Assembly (NCBI GenBank): GCA_034509425.1
Contig: JAVTVJ010000777.1
Span: 310,001-374,000, forward strand
Reading direction: 5' to 3'
DNA: 64,000 bases
Origin: Eopsaltria australis
Lineage: Eukaryota > Chordata > Aves > Passeriformes > Petroicidae
The position numbers were made by a program, and so were the translations under genes. This document shows, in pieces, positions 1-11,884 of the stretch; the stretch's first letter is position 1, and each line of letters starts with the position of its first letter. The notes beneath the pieces are model-generated. The model ran no database searches and was not told where the DNA came from. It saw nothing but the letters and a program-made list of their open reading frames with translations.

Positions 1-3000
1 CTTTATACACAATTACTGGGTTTTTTTCCACTTTTCCAGAACATTACATTGCCTTCAAAATAGATTGTATTACACCAGTAAGTGCCACTTTTGAGTCTTT
101 TAATGCAAAATAGTAGGGATGTACAAAGCCTATGGTACTTTTGGTTTCAAAAATACAAATTAAAAGTTGGTCCTTTGCCTAGCTAAGATCTCAATCTCAC
201 TCATTGCAACAGTGAGTACATAATTCATAGAATAGCTTCAATTCTACCAAAATCTGACTCTTGAAACCACTGTAGGAGTTTTAAATAATGTAAGCTAGTA
301 AATTCACTATCATATTTTGTAATTGTCAAGTTATGAGTCATAATTATGTAGAAGATTGTTTTATCAAGAGGTACTTCTAAAATGCTTGAAGTACTATCAA
401 CTTCAGAAAAGTAGCAAGAAAATTAAAATGTTGAGGGAGATTTTTCTTCATTAAATAAGTATGAAAAGCACTCAGTTCTGCTGAGTCTTAAGGCTCAAAG
501 AACAATATTTGCAATTACACAAGGATTAAAAGAATCTGTCATTAGAGAAAAGTTATTTGGGCTTTTGTACTAGAAAATTCAAAGCTGCTTATAAATTTTA
601 TGTGCATGTATGTTGTGTGTGCCTCATACACAAAGTGGTGAGCTAGAGAAGGTGGTGAGCTGCAGGTCTTTGGATACATATATCAGGGGATTCCAGCAAT
701 CCTCTTCATAGTTAGAAGAACAAAGCTTATGGTGCTTGTGTTGTCATAAGAACACAGAAGAATATGCATGGCTTTAGTCAAGATTTCCCTGGGTTTTTAG
801 GGTATCATAATATTTTCATAAACTCATTTAGGAATCAGATTGTTTCCTGCCCAAATGTACAACAAAAAACTGTTGTTACCAGGATATTTTTTTAATTGCA
901 GTTTTAGCAAAGCTGGTTGAGCTTTGGCTTCATTAATGTCCAAAATAGTAGTATTTCAGTATGTAAATATGCTTGGTAATTAATATGCTGCCTACCCTGC
1001 CACTCTTCAGAACACATCAGTATCCATCCTGTTGTGCAACACACATGGCAACCTTTAACTTAGCTTCCTTTTCATCCCTCAGCATAGAACCCACTGAGAC
1101 TTTGTCACCAAGATGGTGGCAGTGGCAGGGTGGTTGTTGGCAGCAGCACAATCAAGATTCTGTGCCGTGGTCTGTGATGTGTGGCAGCTAAAGCAGGGAG
1201 AGGAATGAGGGCCAGGAATAAGAGGCTACATAGGTGACGCAAGCCTTACCCAAGAAAAGCCTTAACACTTAATTTTTTTTTTATTTCGGTATTCTTACTG
1301 CTTGCTTGGAGATAAGTTTAAATGATGTCAGAATTACAGACTCTCGGAGGTTGAACTACAAATAATTAAATGCTTTTGTTAACAACAAAATGGATGAGTT
1401 TATTCATACTGAAAGACAGTATCCAGAAGAAAAGGGAAAAATAAGAGAAGTTCTTAGAAAGCAATTAGGCTAAAACATATGTACAGCTGTCACACTTATG
1501 TTTGGCCTTTTCTGACACGTCAGGCTTATGTGCTTCAGGCCTCCATCAATCAAAGCTGGATTAAAAATTACTTCATGTAGGTATTTTAAATAAACTATGC
1601 CTTTGTGCACATGGACAGTTGTGCACCACAGAGTTTTTCAATTATGATTGTTCAAAAACAGTTTGAATATAATATAACTCCCAAGCCTATCTTTTTGGCA
1701 GCCTCCCTAGCAAGTTCTCTGTATCTCTATAGATACATAAAGAAAACAGATCACCATGAAAATACGTCAGGATCTCCATGCTAATTTCAAAGGCTTCCTG
1801 GTTATCAATTTAACTCTTTTGTTTTGTAACTTTGTTACATTTCAAGTTTTCATAGATATCCTGGGGTCCTCACCATAGATACAAATGATATAGCTCCCAC
1901 TTCAGAAATACCAGGCTACTGGTGTGCCTCAGCTCTCTATAGTAATTTTGGTGGTAACAGGAGAGCTTGCAGTATAATTCATCAAATAATTTTTAGTGGA
2001 TTTTTTAGCACACACAAAACCTTATCAGCATAACATTTAATTTCCTAAAATATACAGAACAGTTCTGTTGCATTTTAAAGAGGATGTACAGCAGCTGAAC
2101 AGCATCATGGCACGAAGAAGATTCTGTAAACAATATAACTCTGTTACATTGTCTCAACCACCTGCAAATCTTTATTCTCCTGAACTGCTAGCAACTGTTC
2201 TTACTTTGTTCAAAATTTAGGTTTGTAATAGAAGCTTGCAAAAACAAAGCACAGAAGGATGTTTGACACAGTGTGTGACATAAGGAACAGTATTTTAGAT
2301 CAACCTTATTATTCTTATTGGACTGCAGAACAGGAAAATTCTGAATAGAGCTATATGTATCTTCAGTTCTGACACCACGACTTCAAGCTTTGTTCTTCTT
2401 TTCCATTATATGAACTGAACACCTTTTACAAAGGCTGTGTCTGTATATATTATGTAACTTTAAATGTTACCTGTGTAAGATCATATCTTATATATATGGA
2501 CACAGGTACACATAAGTATTTTTTAAATTAAGATTGTAATATCACCAGATCTGCTCTTGGAAATCCAGGGGGACCAAAATATTTTAGCATTCAAAATATT
2601 AATTTTGTATCATTTCAAGTATATACCGAAGCAGTTTCTGATTAATACTGATGCAAATGTTTATTGTAAATATTACATACATTATACATTCACTTAAGTT
2701 TTGTGGATTTAATCAACTTTACATTTTAGTAGCATTGAAGCCTCAGTTTGGTTTACAGACCTATGACCAGATGGATATGGACATGGAGAACAAGGAGCAT
2801 TGGAAATTATCTGATGCTGAAAAGCCTGAAATGTTGTTTTTGAAATGCTGGAATTCTTCAGGGACCTTCCAACCTTAAAAGCTGGAATTCTGGAATGTTT
2901 CTCAAGCAGACTTTCCAAGTATGACACACTGTCACCCTCCAATGGTTCTGCTTGTAATCCTAAGAAAGACTTTGTATATAGATAAAGACATTGAGATTGA

Positions 3001-3700
3001 CTGTATGGGGACATGAAGGTGTCAAATGAAGTAAGAGGCTATTTTGTTTTTTCAGTAATTGCTCTGAGTGTGATTGCCATGAAATTCACCTTTTAGTTAG
3101 TTCCTTGTTTATATTGTGCCATTGAAATGATTGCAAGGTGTTAATCATTTTGTGTTTAAAAAACAAACAAAGAAACCCCTTCACCATATCCATTGCTTTA
3201 AACTCAAATTACCTCTTAAAAGACCAAGGTACATTTACCTCATGTGTATATAATGTTTAATATTTTTGAGAATGTTCTCCAGGTTTGCAGTTACATGTCT
3301 CTAGAAATATGGGTATTACTAAATTTACAACTTCAGTGGTACTAAGTGTATTATCTGGTGCCCCAAAACACTCTAATTTTCTGTATTTTATTGTATTAGC
3401 AAGTTTGCTGCTTTGTCACTGTAGCACCTGCCCTTATATAGCTGTGTGGATACTGCCTTGTAAATTTTACTTTTTCAATGATCTGAGGATCCTGTACAGA
3501 TGAGTGTCACTTTTTTAAACCTTACCAAATTGTGCATTTTCCTTACATTTCTGAAAATATGTATTGTATTTGTAGAGTATACATTTCAATGGATTGTAAA
3601 TAGGACGGTAGAAGAGTGGATGCTTATGTTAAGTGCTAACACTACAGTAGAGAGATTAAAGCAATGAAAATAAATAACTTTTTTCAAAATGCGTGAGTTG
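1..3700 (+). other. AT-rich stretch, possible 3' UTR of an unseen plus-strand gene
   Basis: No convincing coding exon is present. The open frames are short and have no family resemblance. The stretch is AT-rich and unique-looking. It ends in ATTAAA (3655-3660) and AATAAA (3669-3674), followed within about 30 bases by a GT-rich tract, the arrangement of a genuine polyadenylation site. I infer that this could be the end of a long 3' UTR whose gene lies left of the window. Plain intergenic DNA is the alternative. The neighbouring gene cannot be named from this sequence. Confidence 0.3.
3655..3674 (+). promoter_or_regulatory. Tandem poly(A) signals ATTAAA and AATAAA
   Basis: Two canonical hexamers lie 8 bases apart, with a TG-rich downstream element around 3690-3705 (TGCGTGAGTTGTC). 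This is the best plus-strand cleavage/polyadenylation candidate in the left part of the window. No transcript evidence is available. Confidence 0.35.
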
Positions 3701-6700
3701 TCTTTCAGAAAAAAAGTTGCAGGTAGATAAGGGTTTGTGTGTAATATTCCTACTTGCTAAAATGTGGGTTTACTGTTAATTCCTTTCCTCAGAAGGAATT
3801 TCTTCTAGTACAAAAACGCTAAAAGGATTTGATACTGTCGAGGCGCTTCACCTCACCTGTGCTATGTACATAATGATAAGGTGCCTGCTCTTCCTTGCCT
3901 CCTACAGTAATGTTGGTAGAAGAACCTTGCTGGTGTCTCTTATCTCCTGGAAAAAAATAGTAATGATGAATTGTTCCCTCTCTATATTTATATTTGCATA
4001 GATAGAACAGAGCTGCTGAGGATTTCAGTCTATTTAAGCAGCTCAGCACCTCCGTGCATCCCAGAAGAGAAAGTAAAATCAGCTTGTGTCTGAGTGGATT
4101 ATTTCTGTGCAAAACTCATTTTCAGGCTAGTATTACATTTCTGAAGCGGAGGTTTAGACACAACAAAAATAGGACATCTTGCCTTCACATAAGTTTAGGT
4201 TCACCCTTTAGTTTTGGCTCAGACTGAATTACCAAAAATTACTTCTTCCAGCAGACTTTCTCCACAATAGGAAGCCATAAGGTGTCTAGAGAAAGCCTAT
4301 GACTATGTCAAAACACTGAATTCCTGTCAAATGTTTTTACAGGAGCTATGATTATTTGGCTGAGAACATGTCCCTCTCCCATGAGTGGCTAAAGGAAGGC
4401 CTTTGCTACACTTGCAAGCAAACAAAACTCAGTAAAATCCTGAATCCCTCTACTGCACTTACTAGTAGAGGAAATGTGTGGCCTGGAACTAGCATAGCAA
4501 TGTTGCTGTCTACCAAACTGAGTTTTCGTGAAGTAGTTTTCTCTGTTTCATGCTTTCAGGGCCTGAGGCTAACAACTGAAAATTCATAAACATCAAACAA
4601 TTACCAAAACTAACTTAAATGTGAGAATGTTTTAGAATAGTTTTAGATGAAACACTGAATTCAGGCAATCTGCATGTTGGTTTGGATTTCAAGTCAGCAT
4701 AAACAGTGGCAGACTTTCAGCTGGCTGTTTTGCCCCATATAATTATTTTTTAATTTTAAAGTGTGGGACTGTTGAAAGGGATTCTTTTTAATACCAACTG
4801 CAGCCAAGCAAAGAATATTTTCTGTAGATGTAGCATAACTAAAGAGTATATAAACAAACCACTTCTATACAGTACCAAGTAAGTACTACAATTTTCCTTT
4901 TATCAATTTTTGTGACATTGGTAACTGATGTACAGTGATGAACCCAGTAATTGTAGTATAGCATAAGGGTGGTCCTGGCAGATAATAGATTCCTTTTAAA
5001 CAGGAAATTAGAAGTTCCAAATCTCTCACTCAGTGCTCTTACTAGCTTTTTTTATCTATCCAGCCAAGCCATAATGTTTTTAACTGGAACTAAAAGTGTT
5101 CATTGTTTTGCTGATGAAGCTTTACTGGAATCTCACACTGCAAACTCCCTTACCGATATGATGGGTTGCTGGGGTTTTGAGTTGCACAGTTCTATCTTGA
5201 AGTGGCTGGAGTTGTTTCCAAGTCTTCTAGGTTGGAAAAAAATGGAACATTGGCACAGCATTTCCTTTGCCAACTTGCCTGGACTGCAAATAAAATCCAG
5301 TAGTGCTTGAGATACCCACACCCTTAAGTCTTCCTCAGAGTTTCTTGAAAATAAGATTTTAATCCCCAGTCTCTGAGGTGAAATGGTGCTTGAATCATTA
5401 CCTCTCTTTTGAGAAGAAAAAAAAAAAAGCCAGCACAAACCATGCTGATAGGTTCCTATGCAAGATTGCAGTGTTTATTGGTATTAAGAGTTCTTATTGG
5501 AGATGAAGAGTCGACATCCTCAAGATGTGTTTCTAATTAGCTCAATTAGGAAAATGAGAAGAGCTCTCCCACCTGCCAGCAGAAAGTCTGTGTAAGCAGT
5601 TGAAGAATTGGGCACATGATACTTAATTTTATATAATATCAAATATATCTATGTAGGTTTTTAAATGAGAAGTGAAGGAGTTAGAAATATGCCTTTAAAT
5701 CCAAGCCGGATGCAGGACTCATGGGATGCATAGTGAAGGAAAAAAGGACAGGGAAAGGGAGATGTTTAGGTGACCTGGAGAGGAGTGAGCATGGGAAAAT
5801 AGAGGAATAAGGAAAAAAAAGGAGTGGGTCATATATGAATAGCAGACCAGTCAGTGTGCCAGTCTGTCTGTGCTCAGCATATCCTCTTCCTTTGTTTTTA
5901 AATCCCTTCCTGCCTGAGGGACTCAGTTCTGAGGATGCAGGGATGTCCGAACACAGCAGCTGGAGCCAGACCACAGCAGGGAGGTCCTGTGAGTCTGTGA
6001 TGAAGCAATGGGAAAGACCAGAGTGAGCAGACCCAAGTGTCAGCACCTGAAGTGGGACCATAGATCCTGGGTGCCCATATGTCCACAGTGCCAGTGACTG
6101 TAGTGTGGGTCCAGGCACCAGCAGCTAGAGCGGGACTACAGTTCCAGGTACCAGCAGCTGGTGAGACTGGGACTGTGGGCAGCTGCTTGCAGGGTGTACA
6201 TCTGAAGATGTGGGGTCCTTAGTGTTGGCTGTTCTGATCTGTGTTCTGGTGGCTCTGCATTACCTGCTAATGCGGGCATACTGTTATTTGTTTTCCTTGA
6301 AGATTTGTGGCCCAGTGCAGTTCCTGAGACTGCTTGCCTGGCTCTTTGTAGCTTGGGCAATAGAAACTTGTACATCCAGAACATGGTGTCACTGTTTTGA
6401 TTCTTGACTAGAAAACATCTACTTAGAAAGCAGAGGCAGTAAGTAACAGTCTTAAGAAAAGATGTTGTAAAATGAGAGCTGGTGATCAATTCCAAGTCGA
6501 CTCTGTGTTGTAATAGCTTATCTATTGCTCTGGACGTCTTCAGGTGCTAATTTGCAGTCATGCAATTTTCCCGTTCCCTTCTGTGCTATGGGCATGTGGG
6601 AAACACATGTATGTAGTCCCACTGTTCAAACTCTTAATTAGTACAGGAATGGGGTAAAGAATGGCAAGAATTCTGTGATACCACAGTTGCTGTCTAATTC

Positions 6701-7190
6701 TTACACGTTTCCAAAGAGTGGAATCAAGCTGTGCTTTCTTTCATTATTGCCCTCCTGTGGCTTGGACTCTCTGACCTACATCTCCTTCCATGAAGAGAGT
6801 TTTTTGTTGCTGTTACCAGAATGGTCAATGAGACTCAGTTCCTGAACCTCTCTGAACAATTCTTCATGAAAGTGGGCTACCTTTTTCAGACCTTTGTTCA
6901 GGAAACTGCTTTGCCTATGCTTTTTTTGCAAAGATAATTTTCCCATGCTAGATGATAAAAGGCTTTAAATTTTTCTATTGGGAGACCTGAGCCCTTACAG
7001 AGACCCTCATTTCCATCTATCCAGGTCTGAAAGGTCCATGGACTGTTGGTCTCTTCACTGCAGTAGTATTGTCGAATTGCTCATTTCCATCTCTTGCAAA
7101 GGTTCCTTCTGCTGAGGTTCACATGATCACAGGCATGCAGCCTCCTCAGCCTCATATCATGGCTGGTACAGGAGGTAAACACGGCCCTTT
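3701..7190. other. Intergenic, no gene seen
   Basis: No splice-consistent coding exon or recognised repeat family was found. A short A12 tract lies near 5418-5429. Positions 6030-6180 contain two or three imperfect copies of a GC-richer phrase of the form CAGCACCTGAAGTGGGAC / CACCAGCAGCTAGAGCGGGAC / ACCAGCAGCTGGTGAGACTGGGAC, probably an eroded minisatellite or a repeat fragment. Confidence 0.4.
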
Positions 7191-7194
7191 CTCA

Positions 7195-7358
7195 ATGCCC
7201 TCTGAACAGTGTTGAACTCCTCCCTAGCTGGAGGCACTCAAAACCCACCTGGACACATTCCTGTGTAACCTGTTCTAGGTGACCCTGCCTTGGCAGGGAG
7301 GTTGGACTAGGAGATCTTCAGAGGTCCCTTTCAACCCTAACAATTCTGTGATTCTGTG
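7195..7358 (+). mobile_element. CR1 LINE 3' fragment
   Basis: This 5'-truncated CR1 copy is in plus orientation. The CR1 3' UTR phrase is recognisable (lead-in GGAGGTTGGACTAGGAGATC, then AGAGGTCCCTTTCAACCC). It finishes in two tandem ATTCTGTG octamers (7343-7350 and 7351-7358), the diagnostic CR1 3' terminus. There is no coding capacity. Confidence 0.92.
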
Positions 7359-8209
7359 AACTTCAAGAAGGAGAAGGGAACAGTGCAAAGAAAAACATAT
7401 TGCAACATTTCTTTTTTAACTTCTTCAGGCTGTGTTATCAGTATGTGCAGTATGCTCACAGCCTCTCTCCTAAAGTCCAACTCAAGAGGATGCTTGAGAA
7501 GAAGAGGTAGATGCTTTGTTCCTTTGCTGTTGCTGCAGCTGCGGGAGGCTTGCAGTACAATACTGAGGAAACTCATATGGTAAAATTTACCTGAGAACTT
7601 GCATACAGATAATCTCAGTGTAACTGTACAAACGGGTAAGACATTTTAAAGAAAAGTTCCAAGAAAGTAACATGCCTCTGTTCATCATTCTGCTAGTCTT
7701 TGAGTTCTAGCACAAAAGCAATATTACATGGTTTAGGCTCTTGATTATTTCTTCCTTCGTAATGATGTAATGATGTTTTGCTGCAGCAGTTCCATGTAGC
7801 CAGATGTGTTCAGCTGTTTCCTCTTCCAAAGATGCTACATTCAGCAGCTGAAAATACTTTTAAATTGTTTTCAAAAGAAATAATTTACGTTAAAGGCAGT
7901 ATATTTGATACCCTTCAAATTAAAAACAGATGTTTTCTTTAGACCATTTGAAACCTGGCTGAAGTTAAAGAAACATTTAATATGTGGTTCAACTGATAAA
8001 TGCTTAGGTATCACTGTTTTTCACATCATGCCACTCATTTTTAGAAGCTGAATGACAGCTTGGGGGTTTTTTTCCATCCAGTGGATCTTCTCTGTTGTGA
8101 ATAATTATCCTGGTATTTCTGTGTTGCATTTTGTGTGTTTTAAGTGTTGTAGTATGGAGAAAGACAATTCCAGCGCTCATCTTGCTCGCTTACTTCACCC
8201 CTCTGTTTT
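7359..8209. other. Intergenic, no gene seen
   Basis: Unique-looking AT-rich DNA between a CR1 fragment and a solo LTR. No exon, RNA gene or repeat was recognised. Confidence 0.4.
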
Positions 8210-8215
8210 AGCTAA
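8210..8215. repeat. Target-site duplication AGCTAA, left copy
   Basis: Six bases AGCTAA directly abut the LTR at 8216 and are repeated exactly at 8823-8828. A 6-bp duplication is typical of alpha-/betaretrovirus-like (ERVK-type) integration. Confidence 0.9.
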
Positions 8216-8822
8216 TGTGGCTGTCCGCCTGCCTCCTCGGTGGAGTGGAGGTGGCTACTAGCAAAGGCGGAGGCGACTTGGGTCCTCGGGGGCCAGCCTT
8301 GTTCCCAGTCGCTGAGCGAATCTTGCCCTCGCTCCGTGCTAGCTGCTTGGTAGGCGAACTCTCCCACACCTCAGGGGGATCTTCCAACCCCGGGAATGAA
8401 GAGACACAGACACGAGGTTCTGCACTCTGTGACACCGGGGGTCGGAGGACCTCGATTCCCCTGTGACACAATCTTTTATTGTTCCCCCGGTGACCAATCA
8501 CCGGGCAGCAGGGGGGAGGAACCGGGGAGGAGCAGGGGACAGGGAGCTAACCAGGGATAGAAGGGGGATGAGAGAGGGTTACAGACAGGGGAATGATACA
8601 ATGAACAACCGAGTAACTGAGAACTCTCTAGAAAACTGGGGGTGACTGACTTAGATGGGCAGGTGGCGCTCCCCAATGAGCCCTGGGGGTGTTCACCTGT
8701 CTCGAGCCCAGCCTCTTCTGGGCTAAACTATTGTTTGCTCCACCTCAGGGGAGCACTCCTGCTCCCCCCAGGGTTTTCTCATTGGAAATTCTTCTTCTGG
8801 GGTAACCTGCACCACTGCCACA
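8216..8822 (-). mobile_element. Solo LTR of an endogenous retrovirus, ERVK-like, minus strand
   Basis: A 607-bp GC-rich element with matching terminal inverted repeats (TGTGGC...GCCACA) is flanked by exact 6-bp duplications AGCTAA. Read on the minus strand it begins TG and ends CA, with a poly(A) signal AATAAA at plus 8475-8480. That leaves about 260 bases of R/U5. Just 5' of the signal (plus 8487-8504) is a palindrome with 7-bp arms around CCAA, containing a CCAAT box. No internal gag/pol sequence adjoins, so the provirus has recombined to a single LTR. The ERVK class is inferred from the 6-bp duplication and was not checked against a library. Confidence 0.88.
8475..8480 (-). terminator. LTR poly(A) signal AATAAA, minus strand
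   Basis: The plus strand reads TTTATT. On the minus strand this AATAAA sits inside the solo LTR and would end any transcript from that LTR. Confidence 0.7.
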
Positions 8823-8828
8823 AGCTAA
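8823..8828. repeat. Target-site duplication AGCTAA, right copy
   Basis: Exact match to 8210-8215. The pair defines the insertion boundaries of the solo LTR. Confidence 0.9.
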
Positions 8829-11416
8829 TGCAAAATTCTGCCTGCTATCATGCGTGCTGAGTCACTGGCACTCTGTTCTCCCTGTCTCCCCACAGTTCCA
8901 TTTCCTGCTCTATGTCAGAAAGCCGCTTGGAAAGCTGGAGGCAGTTGATTTGGTTTAGTTCATTTGAAAACATTATTTTTCTCTCCAATTTCTCGACGTT
9001 TTCTTGCCTTTTGTACAGCCTGGCTCTTGGAGACTTTACTGAGAAATTTTACCCAGCAGTAGGTCTCCTCCTCGTTGAAGTCCTACCATGATAGCGGATG
9101 AGGGGAGAAGAATTCTTACAGACCTTTCTTGACATGAGCTCCGTTACTTGTGCACCCCTTCACATAGAATACTTCACACGTGGTTGTTTTGCTTTTGCTT
9201 TGGCCCCTTACTGCTCCAGATTTACAGGGTGAAACATCTCTGTTGTGCGCTTGAAATTTGCAGAGTAAAACATCTCTACTGATATGGACTGTGACTCCAA
9301 TATCCTTAGTGTTCAAAACCTCTCCTAGATTTTTACACATAAAGCAGTTCTAAAGTGTACAGTAAAATACAGCAAACTGTAATGCTCTATTTCTTTTGCA
9401 TAATTTTCTGTTTGAAATAAGTTGTGATTGCAAGATTGCATGGAGTGACTTACAGAAGTAGACTTCTGTATTGGTTTATGATACCATCCTGGAAAATATC
9501 TGAACACAAGCTAGATGTAACTCCTTTAATAAAATTGCTGAGGTGGAAAAGGAAGGAGAGTCACAAGACTAGAAATCATTTGGTGTTATCTGGGGTGAAA
9601 GGATCATTGCCATGCTATCCCCATTTTAATTGTAAAAAGACAGAAAGCTGTTCTGGTTGGAATTCTTAAAATCTATGCTTTAAAGAATACTTTGTTTACA
9701 ATAGCCCTTAGGAAAACCAAGAAGATAGAGGTAAAAATAGAATCAAATCAGAAGGCCAGTGATGTCACTTTGACGCTCGTTAGCTTCAATATACACCTAC
9801 ATGTGTTTCCTTCAGTGTCCATCTGTTAGATTACTAAGGCAGCTACACCCTGGGATAAATATAAAACTTACAAGAAATCCTAATATTTATAGATCTGAAT
9901 TGGTTCGAGTTTCTCATTTAGAGGTTAATACAGTCCCGAGTTATTCCAATTCTTACACATGGTGACTGAGTTCCTGCAGATCCAGATTTGATCAGGAAGT
10001 AAAGAGATTTAGAAGACATTTGAAGTGTTTTTTTTCTGCACTCCTGAGGGTTTTAGTTGCAGCCACATGCCTTATCTAAGTGGTATTGGGAAAAATAGCT
10101 GGCCTGCTCAAGGCAAAGACGCACTTTTGAAGCAGCAGTGGTGTTTAAGGAGCTTTCAAGACTAGCTCTGTGTGAGTGATTCCTGAGGCAGAACTGCTGT
10201 GGAGGGGGACTGGGCACTGGGGGAAGCTGTGCGTTTTCATGAGGTTGTTTTTCCTTAAAGTCTTGAGCACAACTGGAGGTGATGTTCAGGAAGGTGTCAT
10301 CTCTCCAGTGACCTGCTTACTATGTCTAAGCTGAAGTACAGGAACCTTATAAATTATTACAGATGTTTTACTTAGGAGTGACTGATTAGGTTATGAATCA
10401 GTCCCTCAAATATGGACATGTGTGTTTTTTCTGGCTCCCTGATAGCCCCTTTCAAACTGTCTCCCTAGATGGATCCTGACATTTGGGAAGTAGGAGCTAC
10501 AAGTCCTTGCAGAGGATGAGATTCCAGGCCTGAAAAAGGTGGTCAGGCTGAGGGGACATTGTTCATCTCAGTTTTCTCAAAGTTTTCTCAAACTTTGCAG
10601 AATTGAGGGAAGAAACCAAAGCAGATTCTTAAGCAAAGATTTTCATGTCAGGCCCTTCTCAAAGAAATGCGTTGGAAAATTCCCTAAAAAGCAAGGAAGC
10701 TTTATCTGAAGTCAGAGGAGATCACAGAGAAGATAGGAGGCGAGATAGTTTTCCATTATTTGCTGTTGCTTTGGCACAATTTAGTGTGGATTGATGGTTT
10801 TTTACCTGGTCAAGTACCTCCGCTCAAGTAGACAAATATCCATCTTTTCACAGGTGAGGCAGTGAAACACACACCCCGAGAAAAGGACTCATCTATCTTC
10901 CTTAAGGAAGGCTTGGGAGTCATCTGACAAGCTAAAAATAATTATAGAGAGAAAATCGTCATAGCAAGGAACCTAAGGCAGGTATTTTTAAAGGTCTAAT
11001 AAAGAAATGGCTGTGCAAACACACGAACATGATCTGATGCAATAAAAATTCAAAAGACATGGATATGACAAATCAAGGATGAAAATTCAAGGCTAAGAAA
11101 GTGAGAAAGACACAAAGCTGTATCACTACAGTTCTCATGCCATCTGTGCATACAAGGAGGTGCTAGACAGAATTTTGCTGACACATCCTATTTTGAAAGC
11201 CATGTTGAAGATAACACAAGTAGTGCATTGTCTGTACTGCGATTTTTGGTCTTTCATACAGAAAATCAACCCAGAATTAGTTTGTTTTCATATGGGCTTT
11301 GAACTACAGCAACAAAACCATGCGAAAACATGGCTTGTTGCAATCTGGACAACTGGAACACCAAGATACAGAGAAAGTACAGCTCTCCAGTACAGAAAAA
11401 AAGAGTGAAATGATAG
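8829..11416. other. Intergenic, no gene seen
   Basis: No recognisable exon, RNA gene or confident repeat. Base composition is typical intergenic DNA, and short open frames here lack domain features. Confidence 0.4.
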
Positions 11417-11421
11417 CCACT
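11417..11421. repeat. Target-site duplication CCACT, left copy
   Basis: CCACT directly precedes the TG start of the 11,422 LTR and is repeated after its CA end at 13024-13028. A 5-bp duplication fits ERVL-type integration. Confidence 0.85.
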
Positions 11422-11520
11422 TGTCGTAGAGTAACCGCTGTTAAGAATTCCTGCTGTAGAGGGAGGGGGTGGAGTCGGAAATGAAGTAGCCAGCATAAAC
11501 TCCGCCTACTAAAAAACCTC

Positions 11521-11526
11521 ATAAAA
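11521..11526 (+). promoter_or_regulatory. TATA-like box of the 11,422 LTR
   Basis: ATAAAA lies about 100 bases into the LTR, with a GC-rich leader and a splice-donor-like GGTAAG 90 bases downstream. The placement matches the TATA of the related minus-strand element. Promoter activity is inferred only. Confidence 0.5.
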
Positions 11527-11867
11527 CCAAGAAAGCACCTGAAGAGCCCCTCTTTGAAGCTTCCGGTTTGCTGAAGAAAGAAGTCGCTCTCCCTCTCCGC
11601 GCCAGAGCTGGGTAAGGTCTCCCCAAGCCACATGGCCTGGGGCTGCCAACCAGCACGGTGCGAGGAGGGGGAGGAGAGAGAGAGAACTCAAGGTGTTTCA
11701 TTCTGCTGTCTCTGGCTAAAGAACTTCGCCGGCTCTGCTCGCCTAGTCTGAGCTAGGCCGATCGCTTCTCCGCGGCGCAGCCCGGCGGGAAGAGAGTTTG
11801 AGGTCGGGCCCCGTGGGTTTCGGGAGCTCCCCTCCCCGCCCGGTCAGCCCTGCAGTGAACTTGGCAC

Positions 11868-11884
11868 GAGAGAGAGAGAGAGAG
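11868..11884. repeat. (GA)n microsatellite inside LTR
   Basis: Pure GA dinucleotide run. The sister LTR at 16117-17704 has a longer GA run at a comparable distance from its TATA box, so this tract is probably ancestral to the family. Confidence 0.9.
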
